NCBI GenBank assembly: GCA_016180805.1
Contig: JACPAM010000032.1
Location: 1 to 37,452, forward strand
Reading direction: 5' to 3'
Length of the DNA stretch: 37,452 bases
Source: Deltaproteobacteria bacterium
GTDB lineage: Bacteria; Desulfobacterota; Binatia; UBA9968
In this document: in pieces, positions 8,178 to 16,129 of the stretch
Layout of the letters: every line of letters starts with the position of its first letter
How positions within the stretch are numbered: position 1 is the first letter of the stretch
Position numbers and translations under genes: made by a program
Notes under the pieces: model-generated
Told to the model about the DNA's origin: nothing
Databases searched by the model: none
The model's input: only the letters and a program-made list of their open reading frames with translations

Positions 8178-9149
8178 ATGTCCAAACTGCGCCTCACGCT
8201 GGCCTGCGGATCGTATGATCTTCTGATGCCGCTCATCGAGGGGAGCATCGTTCCGGCCGGGATCGACCTAAACGTCCTGACGATGGCCTCCCCGGAGCGA
8301 CATGGGCGGATGCTCCGCCATGAAGAGTTCGATGTCTGCGAGCTCTCGCTGGTCGGCTATCTCGTCGCCTGGGATCAGGGAAGGGGCTTCACGGCAATCC
8401 CGGTTTTTCCCCACCGGCGTTTCCGCCACGCCTATATGGTCAAGCGGACCGATTGCGGGATTGAAAGGCCGGCGGATCTGAACGGCAAACGGGTCGGCCT
8501 CGACACGCTGCAAAACTCCGCGGGTCTCTGGATGCGGGGAATCCTGCAGGATCACTATGGGGTGGACCTCAAAAGCATCGAGTGGTGGTGCCAGGAGGAG
8601 GAAGATGTCCCGTTCGAGCCGGCCCCGTGGATGAAGGTTCGCCGGGTAGCGAAGGGAAAAGACATCGATCGGATGCTTGTGGAGGGAGATTTGGAAGCAG
8701 CGCTTTACCCGGAGACGCTGCCCTCGATCCGCAACCGATCTCCCAGGGTAGCTCCGCTGTTTCCGAACTCCAAGGAGGCTGAGATCGACTATTACAAGAC
8801 GAGCGGGATTTTCCCGATCATGCACACGGTCGTGATCAGAAACGAGATCCTGGAAAAGCACCCGTGGGCGGCGGTCAACATGGTTCAGGCGTTCCAGAGA
8901 GCCAAGGAGATCTGTTACGAGCGCATGAAGGATCCCCGCAACTTCGCGCTCGTGTGGGTAAAGGATCTCATGCGGGAGCAGCAAGCGATCTTCGGTCCCG
9001 ATCCCTGGCCATATACCTTACAACAGAACCGCAAAGCGTTAGAAGCGGTCGTGCGCTACGAGTTTGAGCAGGGGATGATCAAGAGGAAGCCCGAGATCGA
9101 GGAGCTTTTCTTTCCCGCAAGCCTCCAGGAAATCCAGCACTACCTGTAA
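8178..9149 (+). CDS. 4,5-dihydroxyphthalate decarboxylase-like / substrate-binding protein
   Basis: A 323-residue protein of the dihydroxyphthalate decarboxylase family, which has a periplasmic-binding-protein fold. Recognisable segments are LACGSYDLLMPL at the N-terminus, DVCELSLVGYL, the hinge ERPADLNGKRVGLDT, and the YYKTSGIFPIMHTVVIR block characteristic of the family. No signal peptide is seen, so a cytoplasmic enzyme role is as plausible as ligand binding. True Pht5 enzymes decarboxylate 4,5-dihydroxyphthalate to protocatechuate; the substrate here is unknown. It begins immediately after the MobA-like gene and ends next to a heptamer repeat tract. Confidence 0.78.
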   Translation: MSKLRLTLACGSYDLLMPLIEGSIVPAGIDLNVLTMASPERHGRMLRHEEFDVCELSLVGYLVAWDQGRGFTAIPVFPHRRFRHAYMVKRTDCGIERPADLNGKRVGLDTLQNSAGLWMRGILQDHYGVDLKSIEWWCQEEEDVPFEPAPWMKVRRVAKGKDIDRMLVEGDLEAALYPETLPSIRNRSPRVAPLFPNSKEAEIDYYKTSGIFPIMHTVVIRNEILEKHPWAAVNMVQAFQRAKEICYERMKDPRNFALVWVKDLMREQQAIFGPDPWPYTLQQNRKALEAVVRYEFEQGMIKRKPEIEELFFPASLQEIQHYL

Positions 9150-9154
9150 GCGGT

Positions 9155-9210
9155 AGGCAATAGGCAATAGGCATCAGGCAATAGCCGGAAGGCAGTTGGC
9201 AGTTAGCCGT
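9155..9210 (+). repeat. Heptanucleotide tandem repeat (AGGCAAT type)
   Basis: Eight consecutive 7-bp units: AGGCAAT twice, AGGCATC, AGGCAAT, then degenerating units ending in TAGCCGT. It begins 6 bp after the stop codon of the preceding gene. The same unit recurs at 13923 and 14683. Confidence 0.85.
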
Positions 9211-9246
9211 GATGCGAAATAAATTTGCACGGCCCATCACCAATTT

Positions 9247-9346
9247 CCCTCTCCCGCTTCCGGGAGAGGGCGAGGGTGAGGGCAAATTGCATGCGCACCA
9301 CCCTCACCTTTAATCCTCTCCCTCTAAAGGAGGGCGAGGGGGTCAT
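9247..9346. repeat. REP-like palindromic element
   Basis: A perfect 10-bp inverted repeat CCCTCTCCCG / CGGGAGAGGG with a CTTC loop (9247-9270) is followed by GGTGAGGG ... CCCTCACC and by a second CT-rich hairpin with AGGAGGG. It lies between the convergent genes ending at 9149 and 9429. No U-tract follows on either strand, so it is not a classical terminator, although the stem could stop exonucleases. Such CCCTCACC/CCCTCTCCC palindromes are common as dispersed repeats in bacterial genomes. Confidence 0.65.
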
Positions 9347-9428
9347 CCGGGGCGCTCTGAGCTTCATTCCTGCCAAAAAGATTTTCGGATCGAGGTTAGC
9401 CATTTGGTGCCTGCGCTCGTGGAAATCT

Positions 9429-11173
9429 CTAAAGAGGAATGATGGGGAGCACGATGTGGGAAGGGTGTTCGCGGTCGTGGTAGATGGCGCTTTCCGCGAC
9501 AACCTTTCGTTGTTCCTGACCCAACGGCTCTCCCGTGTTGGGGTTTACGTCGAAGCGGGGAAAGTTACTGCTCGAGATGTCGAGGCGAATTCGATGGCCT
9601 TTCTGGAAAAGGTTGCTCGTAGGATAGAGCACGATGGTGAACTCGTAGATTTCACATGGATTCATCAGCTCAGATTTTTCCCGGGAATTCCGGTAGCGCG
9701 CCCGAATGATGCTGTCACTTAGGTTCAGCGCGTAGCCCTCTGGATAATCCGGTCCCGGCGGATAGACGTCAATAAGCTTCGCTGTGAAATCGGTGTCCAC
9801 CGCCGATGAGGAAGCCCATAGCTTAACCCGTATCGGTCCGGTGATCTCGCTGTCCTCTTCCAGCGGCGGCGTTTGGAAAACCAGAACATCCGGCCGGGTA
9901 GAGAGCGGCAAGTACGGAGGTCGACTGCCGAAAAACTTCGGATCTTCCCGCTGGTCAAAACCGCCGTTTGGCGTAATGGCCTCACGGCGAAGAAAGCCCG
10001 GCATCAGCTCCAGTTTCGTTCCCGGCGGATACGGCTTTAGATAATCGAGCGATGAGAAATTGCCGCCCACGGTGGGGACGGGACGGCTAGGATCAAATCT
10101 GAAGCGCGTATGGGAGCCGTCGGCCTCAGGTATCTGCGGGCCCAGGGCGCCATCGGGGTGAAGATAAAAGCGGGTATAGCGCGCCGAGGGTAGGGGCCAG
10201 ACTTCTTCAGAGCGCCAGTGCCCTCCGTGGTCCAGTCTTCCCTCCTTTGTCTTCCTTCCGGCTCCACCTCCCATAACAAAAATCTTTACCCCAGGCTCTT
10301 GATCGATGCCGGTGTTTTTCCCTTTGAGCCAGCGGTCGAACCACTTGAGGTGGAGCCTGTCGAAAGACTCCAGGGCTGCCGCCGCTCCCAGGTCCACATC
10401 GCCGGCATAGCTTAACTCGGTGGTGTAGGTGCCGTGGGTCCACGATCCCATCATCACGTAAATGGGCCCTTTCTTATTCTTGGACAGCGCCATAAAAGTA
10501 TCGAGTGTCGCGCGAGTGTAAGAATCGTACCAGCCGCCGCAGAGAAAGGTCGGCACATCGGTGAATTGATCGAGAAATTCTTCGATTCCGAAACCGGGTT
10601 CAGAGCTTCGGTTACTCGGGGCTCGTGCTTTAGGGCTGTATTTTGATTCACGGCCGAATGCCAGAAGGCCCAGGCCATGAATCTGAGCTCCATCGCTCCT
10701 CCCTGGCGGACCGTGCTGGTGTGAGCATTCCAGCCACCCATATTGGGAAACATACAGGCCAGGTGCGGCGGATCCTGCGTGGCCAATCCCAATTGTGTCC
10801 AGGCAGCATAGGACGTGCCGTAAGTGCCCACTTTTCCGTCACACCACGGTTGCCGGGCGATCCATTCCACCGTGTCGTAACCGTCGAAGGGCTCTTGTTT
10901 GAGAAAATAAAGCTCGCCTTCGGAGCCGAAGCAGCCGCGGCAGTCCTGTACCGCGACAACATAGCCGTGGCGGGCAAAAAAGCGCGCTCGTCCGGCCCTT
11001 TCTTGGTCCCTCTTGCCGTACGGCGTGCGCTCCAGGAGGGCCGGCAAGGGTTTTTCCTCCGGGACGCTGTCCGTAGCTGGCCGGTAAACATCCGCAGCCA
11101 GCCGAACCCCGTCGCGCATGGGAACCATCAAATCCTCGAGGACGACGATATGGCTGTATGGAAAATCTTGCAT
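9429..11173 (-). pseudogene. CocE/NonD family hydrolase split by a frameshift
   Basis: Two minus-strand frames together make one ordinary CocE/NonD (X-Pro dipeptidyl-peptidase S15-like) hydrolase of about 580 residues. The first frame, from the ATG at 11173, holds the alpha/beta-hydrolase core: DCRGCFGSEGE and the nucleophile motif GTYGTSYAAW with Ser121. The second holds VPTFLCGGWYDSYTR, the SWTHG histidine region, and the C-terminal jelly-roll (FQKGHRIRLDISSSNFPR). The frame changes near 10596: EALN reads on as PVSES in the first frame, whereas GFGIEEFLDQF continues in the second. One missing or two extra bases in a C-rich run would explain it. Without the shift it would be a complete esterase or acylase. 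It may be a real inactivation or an assembly error. Confidence 0.85.
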
Positions 11174-11241
11174 AGATGGCCCTGTTGCCCCTCTAGTAGC
11201 CTAAGGCCGGAGCAAAGTCCACCTCGCCACCACAGACAGGC

Positions 11242-11270
11242 TTGACAATTCTTTAGCGGCAGAAGAGAAT
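11242..11270 (+). promoter_or_regulatory. Candidate sigma-70 promoter for the TIR-STING gene
   Basis: A consensus -35 box TTGACA (11242-11247) is spaced 17 bp from a weaker -10 box GAGAAT (11265-11270), about 100 bp upstream of the gene start. It is the best such pair in the 11174-11369 spacer between two outward-facing genes. Confidence 0.4.
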
Positions 11271-11369
11271 CCGGCTCGCAGCGAAAAATCACTAACCGGG
11301 ATACACTGGCCAGCACGCTCAACGGTTGGCCACGGGCTTCTTCAACAGGGCAAAAACCGAGGGAGAGCC

Positions 11370-12299
11370 ATGAACAATCCATCAATCTTTATTGGTTCGT
11401 CTTCCGAAGGCCTTCCGGTGGCCCGAGCTGTTAAACAGCAATTCTCCGACGTTCACGATGTCGTCATTTGGAACGAAGGGGTTTTCCAAGTAAACGAGAG
11501 TTATCTTGAATCACTGGTTCGCGCAGCCGATTTGTTCGATTTTGCCATCTTGTGCTTGACTCCTGATGACGTCACAAAATCTCGCGGAGAAGAAAAGGAT
11601 TCACCTCGAGATAACGTATTATTTGAGCTCGGCCTTTTTATGGGCCGGCTTGGTCGCAAGCGAGCGTTTATTGTTTGTGATGACTCGATTAAGATATTAT
11701 CCGATTTCCAAGGGATAACCATTGGAAAGTACAGGAATCCACAAGATAAAAATTATTTAGCGGCAGTAGGGAACGCTTGTACTCTGATTCGAAACCGCAT
11801 TGAGTCGTCACTCTCTGAGAGCGGATTGAGTTTTCTTCCGTCTACTGCCCTCGCGATCGGTTATTACGAGAACTTTATTCTTAAGGTCCGCGACGCTTTA
11901 GTGGAAGGGAAGGAAATCCGCATTGATTCTCAACCGATCGCATACACAGATTTTTCCTTGCGAGTTCTGGTGCCCCGAAAACTCTCGGAGCTGGATCCCG
12001 GTAATTTGAAAAGGAAAGTTAAACACCTCCGGAAGGTTACGCTGGAGACATCGTTCAGGGATTTCCCCTTTTACGTTTACGGGGATTACATTCCTGGAAA
12101 GTCGGAAAAACTTGAATTGCTCGATATTCCAACTACCCTGCGAGCTTCCGAAAAGATAATAGAACTCATCCTGCAGAGAGATTCTATCGGTAAGAGTTTC
12201 GAAAAGGACAAGCTTGAGGGAAAAGAGATAAGTAATTTTAAGAAAGCACTCGAAAATCTTACTGAGAAATACGCAGATACGTCTGTAGAGTGGCTATAG
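11370..12299 (+). CDS. cap12: TIR-STING effector (Cap12-like), without adjacent CD-NTase
   Basis: A 309-residue two-domain protein. Residues 4-105 form the TIR-like domain of the Cap12/Pycsar effector type: IFIGSSSEGLPVARAV, a VIWNEGVF strand, and DNVLFELGLFMGRLGRKRAF with Glu86 at the position of the catalytic Glu of TIR NAD+ hydrolases. Residues 155-309 match the prokaryotic STING domain: LPSTALAIGYYENFI at its start and ETSFRDFPFYVYGDY in the middle. In studied CBASS systems, cyclic dinucleotide binding by STING makes the protein form filaments and the TIR domain destroys NAD+, killing the infected cell. Here neither neighbour is a cyclase: one side is a hydrolase, the other thiI. A GGGAGAG ribosome site precedes the ATG. 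The coding sequence is visibly AT-richer than its flanks, suggesting horizontal acquisition. Confidence 0.87.
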   Translation: MNNPSIFIGSSSEGLPVARAVKQQFSDVHDVVIWNEGVFQVNESYLESLVRAADLFDFAILCLTPDDVTKSRGEEKDSPRDNVLFELGLFMGRLGRKRAFIVCDDSIKILSDFQGITIGKYRNPQDKNYLAAVGNACTLIRNRIESSLSESGLSFLPSTALAIGYYENFILKVRDALVEGKEIRIDSQPIAYTDFSLRVLVPRKLSELDPGNLKRKVKHLRKVTLETSFRDFPFYVYGDYIPGKSEKLELLDIPTTLRASEKIIELILQRDSIGKSFEKDKLEGKEISNFKKALENLTEKYADTSVEWL

Positions 12300-12334
12300 C
12301 CCGCCGAGGACGAACAGTGCGCCGCACCGGACGT

Positions 12335-13510
12335 CTAGCGCTGGCGGACTGGCGGGAATTTGAATTCTTCGACTTCAGCTTTCTCCACTGCCAACTGGGT
12401 TAGGGCAGGGACGTCCAAGCGGGATTCGGCGTCGAGCACATCCGAAAGCCTGGCCTTGGTCGCGGGATGGCGCGGGACGAAGAGCTGGCAGCAGTCCTGG
12501 TCGGGAATCGTAGAGATCTCGAACGTCCTGATTCTCCGCGCTTGATCGATAATCTCTAATTTATCCATACCTACCAGCGGCCTCAGAATGGGCATCGAGG
12601 CCGCTTCCTCGATGACCGCCAGATTGGCCAGGGTCTGGGAGGCGACCTGGGCGAGACTCTCTCCGGTGACCAGCGCGCTTGCCTTTTCCTTTCGGGCGAT
12701 CGCCTCCGCAATTCGCATCATCATCCGGCGATACAGGACGACCCGCAGCGGCCGCAAGACAGATGCGACGATTTGGCGCTGGATCTCGCCGAACGGCACC
12801 AGATAGAGCCGCGAGGCGAACTGGTGGCGAGTCAGTTGCCTTACGAGGTCGCGCGTTTTGTCCTGCGAAGTCTTGTCGAGATAGGGCACGCTGTGAAAAT
12901 GGACGAAGGTAAGCCGGCAACCTCTCTGCATCATGCGATAGGCGGCGACCGGGGAATCGATACCGCCGGAAATAAGCGAGACGGCCCTTCCGCTCGCTCC
13001 CACGGGAAGACCGCCTGCTCCGGCTATCTTCTCGAAGCTAAAAAAGACGCCGTCCGGAAGGATTTCAATGGATACGGTGAGATCGGCGTTCTTGAGATCG
13101 ACTCGGGCGCCCGACCTGGCTTTGATGAAGCCACCGACTTCGCGGTTGATTTGGGGAGAGGTCAGCGGGAAAGTCTTGTCGGACCTTTTTGTCTCCACCC
13201 GAAAGGAGCTGAAGGGTCTTGCGTCCAGAGCGTTGAGAATCCTGGCCTTCAACACCTCCAAGTCCACCGGACAGTTCTCGACCAACGAGAAGTTGGCAAC
13301 GCCAAAGACGCCTTGGAGCCGGTGACGGATCTCCTCTAGGTTTGCCGCCGCCTCGAAATTGAGAAGGAGGCGGGCGGGCAGATGCTTGATCCCTATAAGG
13401 CCAAGGTCGTGCACGGACGTGGCGAGGTTCTGCCGCAGTAAGCGCACAAAGTAGGGACGGTTACCTCGCTTCAAGGCGATTTCGTGATAGTGGACGAGAG
13501 CGGAATTCAC
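12335..13510 (-). CDS. thiI: tRNA 4-thiouridine sulfurtransferase ThiI (no rhodanese domain)
   Basis: This enzyme activates U8 of tRNA with ATP and inserts sulfur; in many bacteria it also supplies sulfur for thiamine thiazole. An N-terminal ferredoxin-like/THUMP region precedes the PP-loop ATP-pyrophosphatase motif SGGIDS (residues 181-186 from the chosen start). The conserved cysteine region DQDCCQLFVP lies near the end. At 391 residues it lacks the C-terminal rhodanese domain of the E. coli protein, as in many other bacteria, so sulfur must be presented by another carrier. I start at the GTG at 13510 (reading (M)NSALVHYHEIALKRGNRPYF), which matches the usual family N-terminus. An in-frame GTG at 13555 would add 15 residues; neither has a clear ribosome site. 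Confidence 0.9.
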   Translation of the reverse strand: MNSALVHYHEIALKRGNRPYFVRLLRQNLATSVHDLGLIGIKHLPARLLLNFEAAANLEEIRHRLQGVFGVANFSLVENCPVDLEVLKARILNALDARPFSSFRVETKRSDKTFPLTSPQINREVGGFIKARSGARVDLKNADLTVSIEILPDGVFFSFEKIAGAGGLPVGASGRAVSLISGGIDSPVAAYRMMQRGCRLTFVHFHSVPYLDKTSQDKTRDLVRQLTRHQFASRLYLVPFGEIQRQIVASVLRPLRVVLYRRMMMRIAEAIARKEKASALVTGESLAQVASQTLANLAVIEEAASMPILRPLVGMDKLEIIDQARRIRTFEISTIPDQDCCQLFVPRHPATKARLSDVLDAESRLDVPALTQLAVEKAEVEEFKFPPVRQR

Positions 13511-13587
13511 TAGCGTAAGATAACAGATTCCCTGCGCATTTGCATGGCTCCGCACCTATGGTAGTATTTTGACGAGAGGAGAGAACC

Positions 13588-13914
13588 ATGGCAAATTTTC
13601 GGAATATAAAGGGTGCGATTCAATATTCCGCGGAGAAAATGAAAAAAACCGGTCTATTCGAGACCGAACGGATGGTCTGTGATCTCTATTGCTTCGAGCC
13701 GGGCCAATCCCAGTCGCCGCACGCGCACGAGGGATCCGACAAGGTTTATTTTGTGGTGCGCGGCAAGGGCAGATTCCAGGTAGGAGGGGAAGAGAAAGAG
13801 CTGGGAGAGAACGAAATCGCTCTGGCGCCGTCGGGCCAAAGGCACGGTGTTAGCAATCCCGGCTCCGACCGGCTGGTTGTGCTTGTCTTTGTGACGCCCA
13901 GACCTTCGCATTAA
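13588..13914 (+). CDS. Small cupin domain protein
   Basis: A 108-residue single-domain cupin (Cupin_2). Motif one is PHAHEGSDKVYFVVRGKG, with His45 and His47 as likely metal ligands. Motif two is APSGQRHGVSNPG, with His86. The strong ribosome site GAGAGGAGAG lies just before the ATG. Such small cupins are metal-binding enzymes or sensor modules; no specific reaction can be assigned. It diverges from thiI and is followed after 8 bp by a heptamer repeat tract and then an SDR gene on the same strand. Confidence 0.85.
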   Translation: MANFRNIKGAIQYSAEKMKKTGLFETERMVCDLYCFEPGQSQSPHAHEGSDKVYFVVRGKGRFQVGGEEKELGENEIALAPSGQRHGVSNPGSDRLVVLVFVTPRPSH

Positions 13915-13922
13915 ACTCAGAA

Positions 13923-13950
13923 AGGCAGTAGGCAATAGGCAGCAGGCAGT
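13923..13950 (+). repeat. Heptanucleotide tandem repeat (AGGCAAT type)
   Basis: Four 7-bp units, AGGCAGT AGGCAAT AGGCAGC AGGCAGT, lie 8 bp after the cupin stop codon and just before the ribosome site of the SDR gene. Confidence 0.8.
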
Positions 13951-13964
13951 AGAGGTTAAGGGGA

Positions 13965-14684
13965 GTGAAGTCACTTTCCGGAAAAGTTGCCATCGTAACG
14001 GGCGCCGGAAGGGGCATCGGGAGGGCGATCGCTCTGCTATTGGCCCGCTCGGGCTCGCGGATAGCCCTCGCGGCGCGAAGCGAAGCGGAACTGGATGCCG
14101 TTCGGGACGAAATCCATCGCGAGGGGGGCGAAGCCCTGGTTATCCCCACCGACCTAACCAGAGATGCAGAGATCAAACGGTTGGTAGCGGAAACGCTGGC
14201 GCGGTGGCAATCGATCGACTACCTCATCAACAATGCCGGCTGGGGCAGGACGGCGCCGGTCACCAAGGCCAAAGTCGAAGATTGGGATCGCACGTTTCAG
14301 GTCAATTTACGGGCGCCTATGGTTCTGAGCCAGATGGTCCTGCCGAGCCTGATTGGAAAGGGCGAGGGCGCCATCATCAATATTGGCTCGATTTCAGGAA
14401 AAACGGGCCAGGCCAATACCGCCGCCTATTGTGCCTCGAAATTCGGTCTCGTTGGATTTACCGAGTCGCTCTATGAAGAAGTCAAAGAATACGGGATCAA
14501 GGTGGCGGTGATCCTTCCCGGGTTCGTCGATACCCCGTTGATCCCCCCGGCACGCCGATTGGATCGGAGCAAGATGATTCGTCCCGAAGACATCGCTCAA
14601 GCGGTCTTCTTCGTTTTGACCTCCTCGCCGGCTTCCTGCCCGGTTGAGATTACCGTCCGACCCCAGCGGTCCCCGTACACTTAG
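13965..14684 (+). CDS. Short-chain dehydrogenase/reductase (FabG-like)
   Basis: A 239-residue classical SDR. The cofactor motif TGAGRGIG is at residues 12-19, NNAG at 89-92, and the catalytic residues are Asn114, Ser142 (NIGSIS), Tyr155 and Lys159 (YCASK). The basic residue after the first beta-alpha-beta unit (AARSE) suggests NADP(H). It probably reduces a 3-oxoacyl or small ketone substrate; this cannot be refined from sequence. The GTG start at 13965 follows a GAGG ribosome site within 10 bp and matches the usual SDR N-terminus. Its TAG stop is the first part of a heptamer repeat tract. Confidence 0.88.
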   Translation: MKSLSGKVAIVTGAGRGIGRAIALLLARSGSRIALAARSEAELDAVRDEIHREGGEALVIPTDLTRDAEIKRLVAETLARWQSIDYLINNAGWGRTAPVTKAKVEDWDRTFQVNLRAPMVLSQMVLPSLIGKGEGAIINIGSISGKTGQANTAAYCASKFGLVGFTESLYEEVKEYGIKVAVILPGFVDTPLIPPARRLDRSKMIRPEDIAQAVFFVLTSSPASCPVEITVRPQRSPYT

Positions 14685-14710
14685 GCAAAAGACAATAGGC
14701 AACAGGCAGT
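14683..14710 (+). repeat. Heptanucleotide tandem repeat (AGGCAAT type)
   Basis: Four 7-bp units, AGGCAAA AGACAAT AGGCAAC AGGCAGT, begin inside the stop codon of the SDR gene. This is the third AGGCAAT-type tract located at a gene 3' end. Confidence 0.75.
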
Positions 14711-14771
14711 AGTAAGGACGCTTTCCGTGTAATGTGCCTTGTTCAAGAAGTTACGGCTCTGTCTACTCCTT

Positions 14772-15455
14772 CTAGCCTACCAGTTCCTCAAGGTATTCGA
14801 GGTCGACTTCCTCGAGGCTTCGAACAATCGCGTCGGCCTCGGTGAGTTCCTCAGCGGGGCGGGAGTTGGTAACGGCCAGACATTTGATCCCGGCCCGGTG
14901 GGCGCCGAGGATGCCTTCCTTTGAATCCTCTATGACCAAACACTGCGACGGACGGATGCGTTGTGCATCGGACCGGTTTTGATTCAGCCCCGACAACGCC
15001 CTGGAAAAAACTTCGGGGTCCGGTTTTCCCTCACTAATATCTTCGGAGCTTACAACTACTTGAAAGTACTTTCTTAAACTGATCCTTTCCATTATCATTT
15101 CGATCTCGCTGCGCAGCGCTCCAGAGGCGATAGCCAGAGGGTATCGGGACGCCGCCAGCGGAACTAATTCGCTGACCCCAGGAAAGACGCGAATGTTAGA
15201 CTTCACGGATTCGCGATAGTAGCGGGCCTTGCGCCGGATCAGCTCGGCCAGGCGGTGGTCTTCGAGGCTTTTCCCGCGCTCCTGAAAGGCCGCCTTGAAG
15301 CAGCCCTTGTCGTCCATGCCGAGGTAGCGAGCGTAATAGTCCTTGTCGGTGAGAGCTATCCCTTCTTCTTCGAGGACCTTCTGGAAAAGCTCCAGGTGGA
15401 TGGGTTCGTCATCAACCAAAATCCCGTTGAAATCGAAGATGATGGCTCGCAGCAC
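14772..15455 (-). CDS. HAD superfamily hydrolase, phosphatase/phosphoglucomutase-like
   Basis: A 227-residue HAD hydrolase with a helical cap of the beta-phosphoglucomutase/phosphoglycolate phosphatase type. Motif I reads FDFNGILVD: nucleophile Asp8 is present but the usual second Asp is Asn10. Motif II is the Ser in AIASGALRSE, motif III is the Lys in SEGKPDPE, and motif IV is IEDSKEGILGA. The Asn at the general acid/base position would slow normal phosphatase turnover; DFNG variants form a recognised subset. The ATG lies 60 bp from the divergent NUDIX gene, so they share a promoter region. Substrate unknown. Confidence 0.87.
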   Translation of the reverse strand: MLRAIIFDFNGILVDDEPIHLELFQKVLEEEGIALTDKDYYARYLGMDDKGCFKAAFQERGKSLEDHRLAELIRRKARYYRESVKSNIRVFPGVSELVPLAASRYPLAIASGALRSEIEMIMERISLRKYFQVVVSSEDISEGKPDPEVFSRALSGLNQNRSDAQRIRPSQCLVIEDSKEGILGAHRAGIKCLAVTNSRPAEELTEADAIVRSLEEVDLEYLEELVG

Positions 15456-15515
15456 GCTTAACCCTTATCCAATATCCTCTTTTGTTTCAACCGCGCCTGA
15501 GGTAAAAGAAGACTC

Positions 15516-16058
15516 ATGACGAATCACGAACATCATCATCACGGTTCTGTGGAATACCGCTTCTGCCCGCGCTGCGGGGGGAAACTGGAGCTGCGCGCGC
15601 TTAAGGCCCTAGAGCCCGAGAGACTCGTTTGCCAGAAGTGCGCGTTTATCTTCTACCTGGATCCCAAGGTCGTTGCCGGAACGCTTTTCAGTCTCGATGG
15701 CGGTGTGGTCCTGCTGCGTCGAGGCATAGAGCCCGCCCTGGGCAAGTGGTCCTTTCCGGGAGGCTACGTGGACCGCGGCGAGAGCGTTCAAGAGGCGGCG
15801 GTTCGGGAAACCAAGGAGGAGGCCCATCTCGACGTGCGGCTGCGCTCCCTTTTGGGAATTTACTCCTACCCGCGCTCGCCCAACGTCGTTGTAGTCTACG
15901 CGGCCGAGGTGATGGGCGGCGAGCTTAGGGCGGGAGATGAGGCCGATGAGGCGAAGGCTTTCCAGGTTTCCGAAATCCCCTGGGAAGAGCTTGCGTTCAT
16001 GAGCACCACGGATGCGCTGCGAGACTACGTCAAGCTTTATCACACGCCGGCGCGATGA
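15516..16058 (+). CDS. NUDIX hydrolase with N-terminal zinc ribbon
   Basis: A 180-residue hydrolase of nucleoside diphosphates linked to another moiety. A zinc ribbon of the NudC type lies at residues 17-42 (Cys17-x2-Cys20 and Cys39-x2-Cys42). The NUDIX box begins at Gly83 (GGYVDRGESVQEAAVRETKE), with the metal-binding set Arg97, Glu98, Glu101 and Glu102; the usual box glycine is His104. ADP-ribose or NADH pyrophosphatase activity is likely from the family. An unusual natural histidine cluster (HEHHHHG) sits at residues 4-10 and may bind metal. It is followed closely by the Bug receptor gene, which starts 72 bp later with its own ribosome site. Confidence 0.88.
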   Translation: MTNHEHHHHGSVEYRFCPRCGGKLELRALKALEPERLVCQKCAFIFYLDPKVVAGTLFSLDGGVVLLRRGIEPALGKWSFPGGYVDRGESVQEAAVRETKEEAHLDVRLRSLLGIYSYPRSPNVVVVYAAEVMGGELRAGDEADEAKAFQVSEIPWEELAFMSTTDALRDYVKLYHTPAR

Positions 16059-16129
16059 TCCATCAGTGGCAACAGCCCAGTGAAGGCTCGTGTGGGTTAA
16101 GAGGAATAAACATTACTGAGGAGGAAACC

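Noticed and set aside
9155-9210. CRISPR-like array
   Set aside because: Units are 7 bp with no spacers and no cas genes are present; it is a simple tandem repeat.
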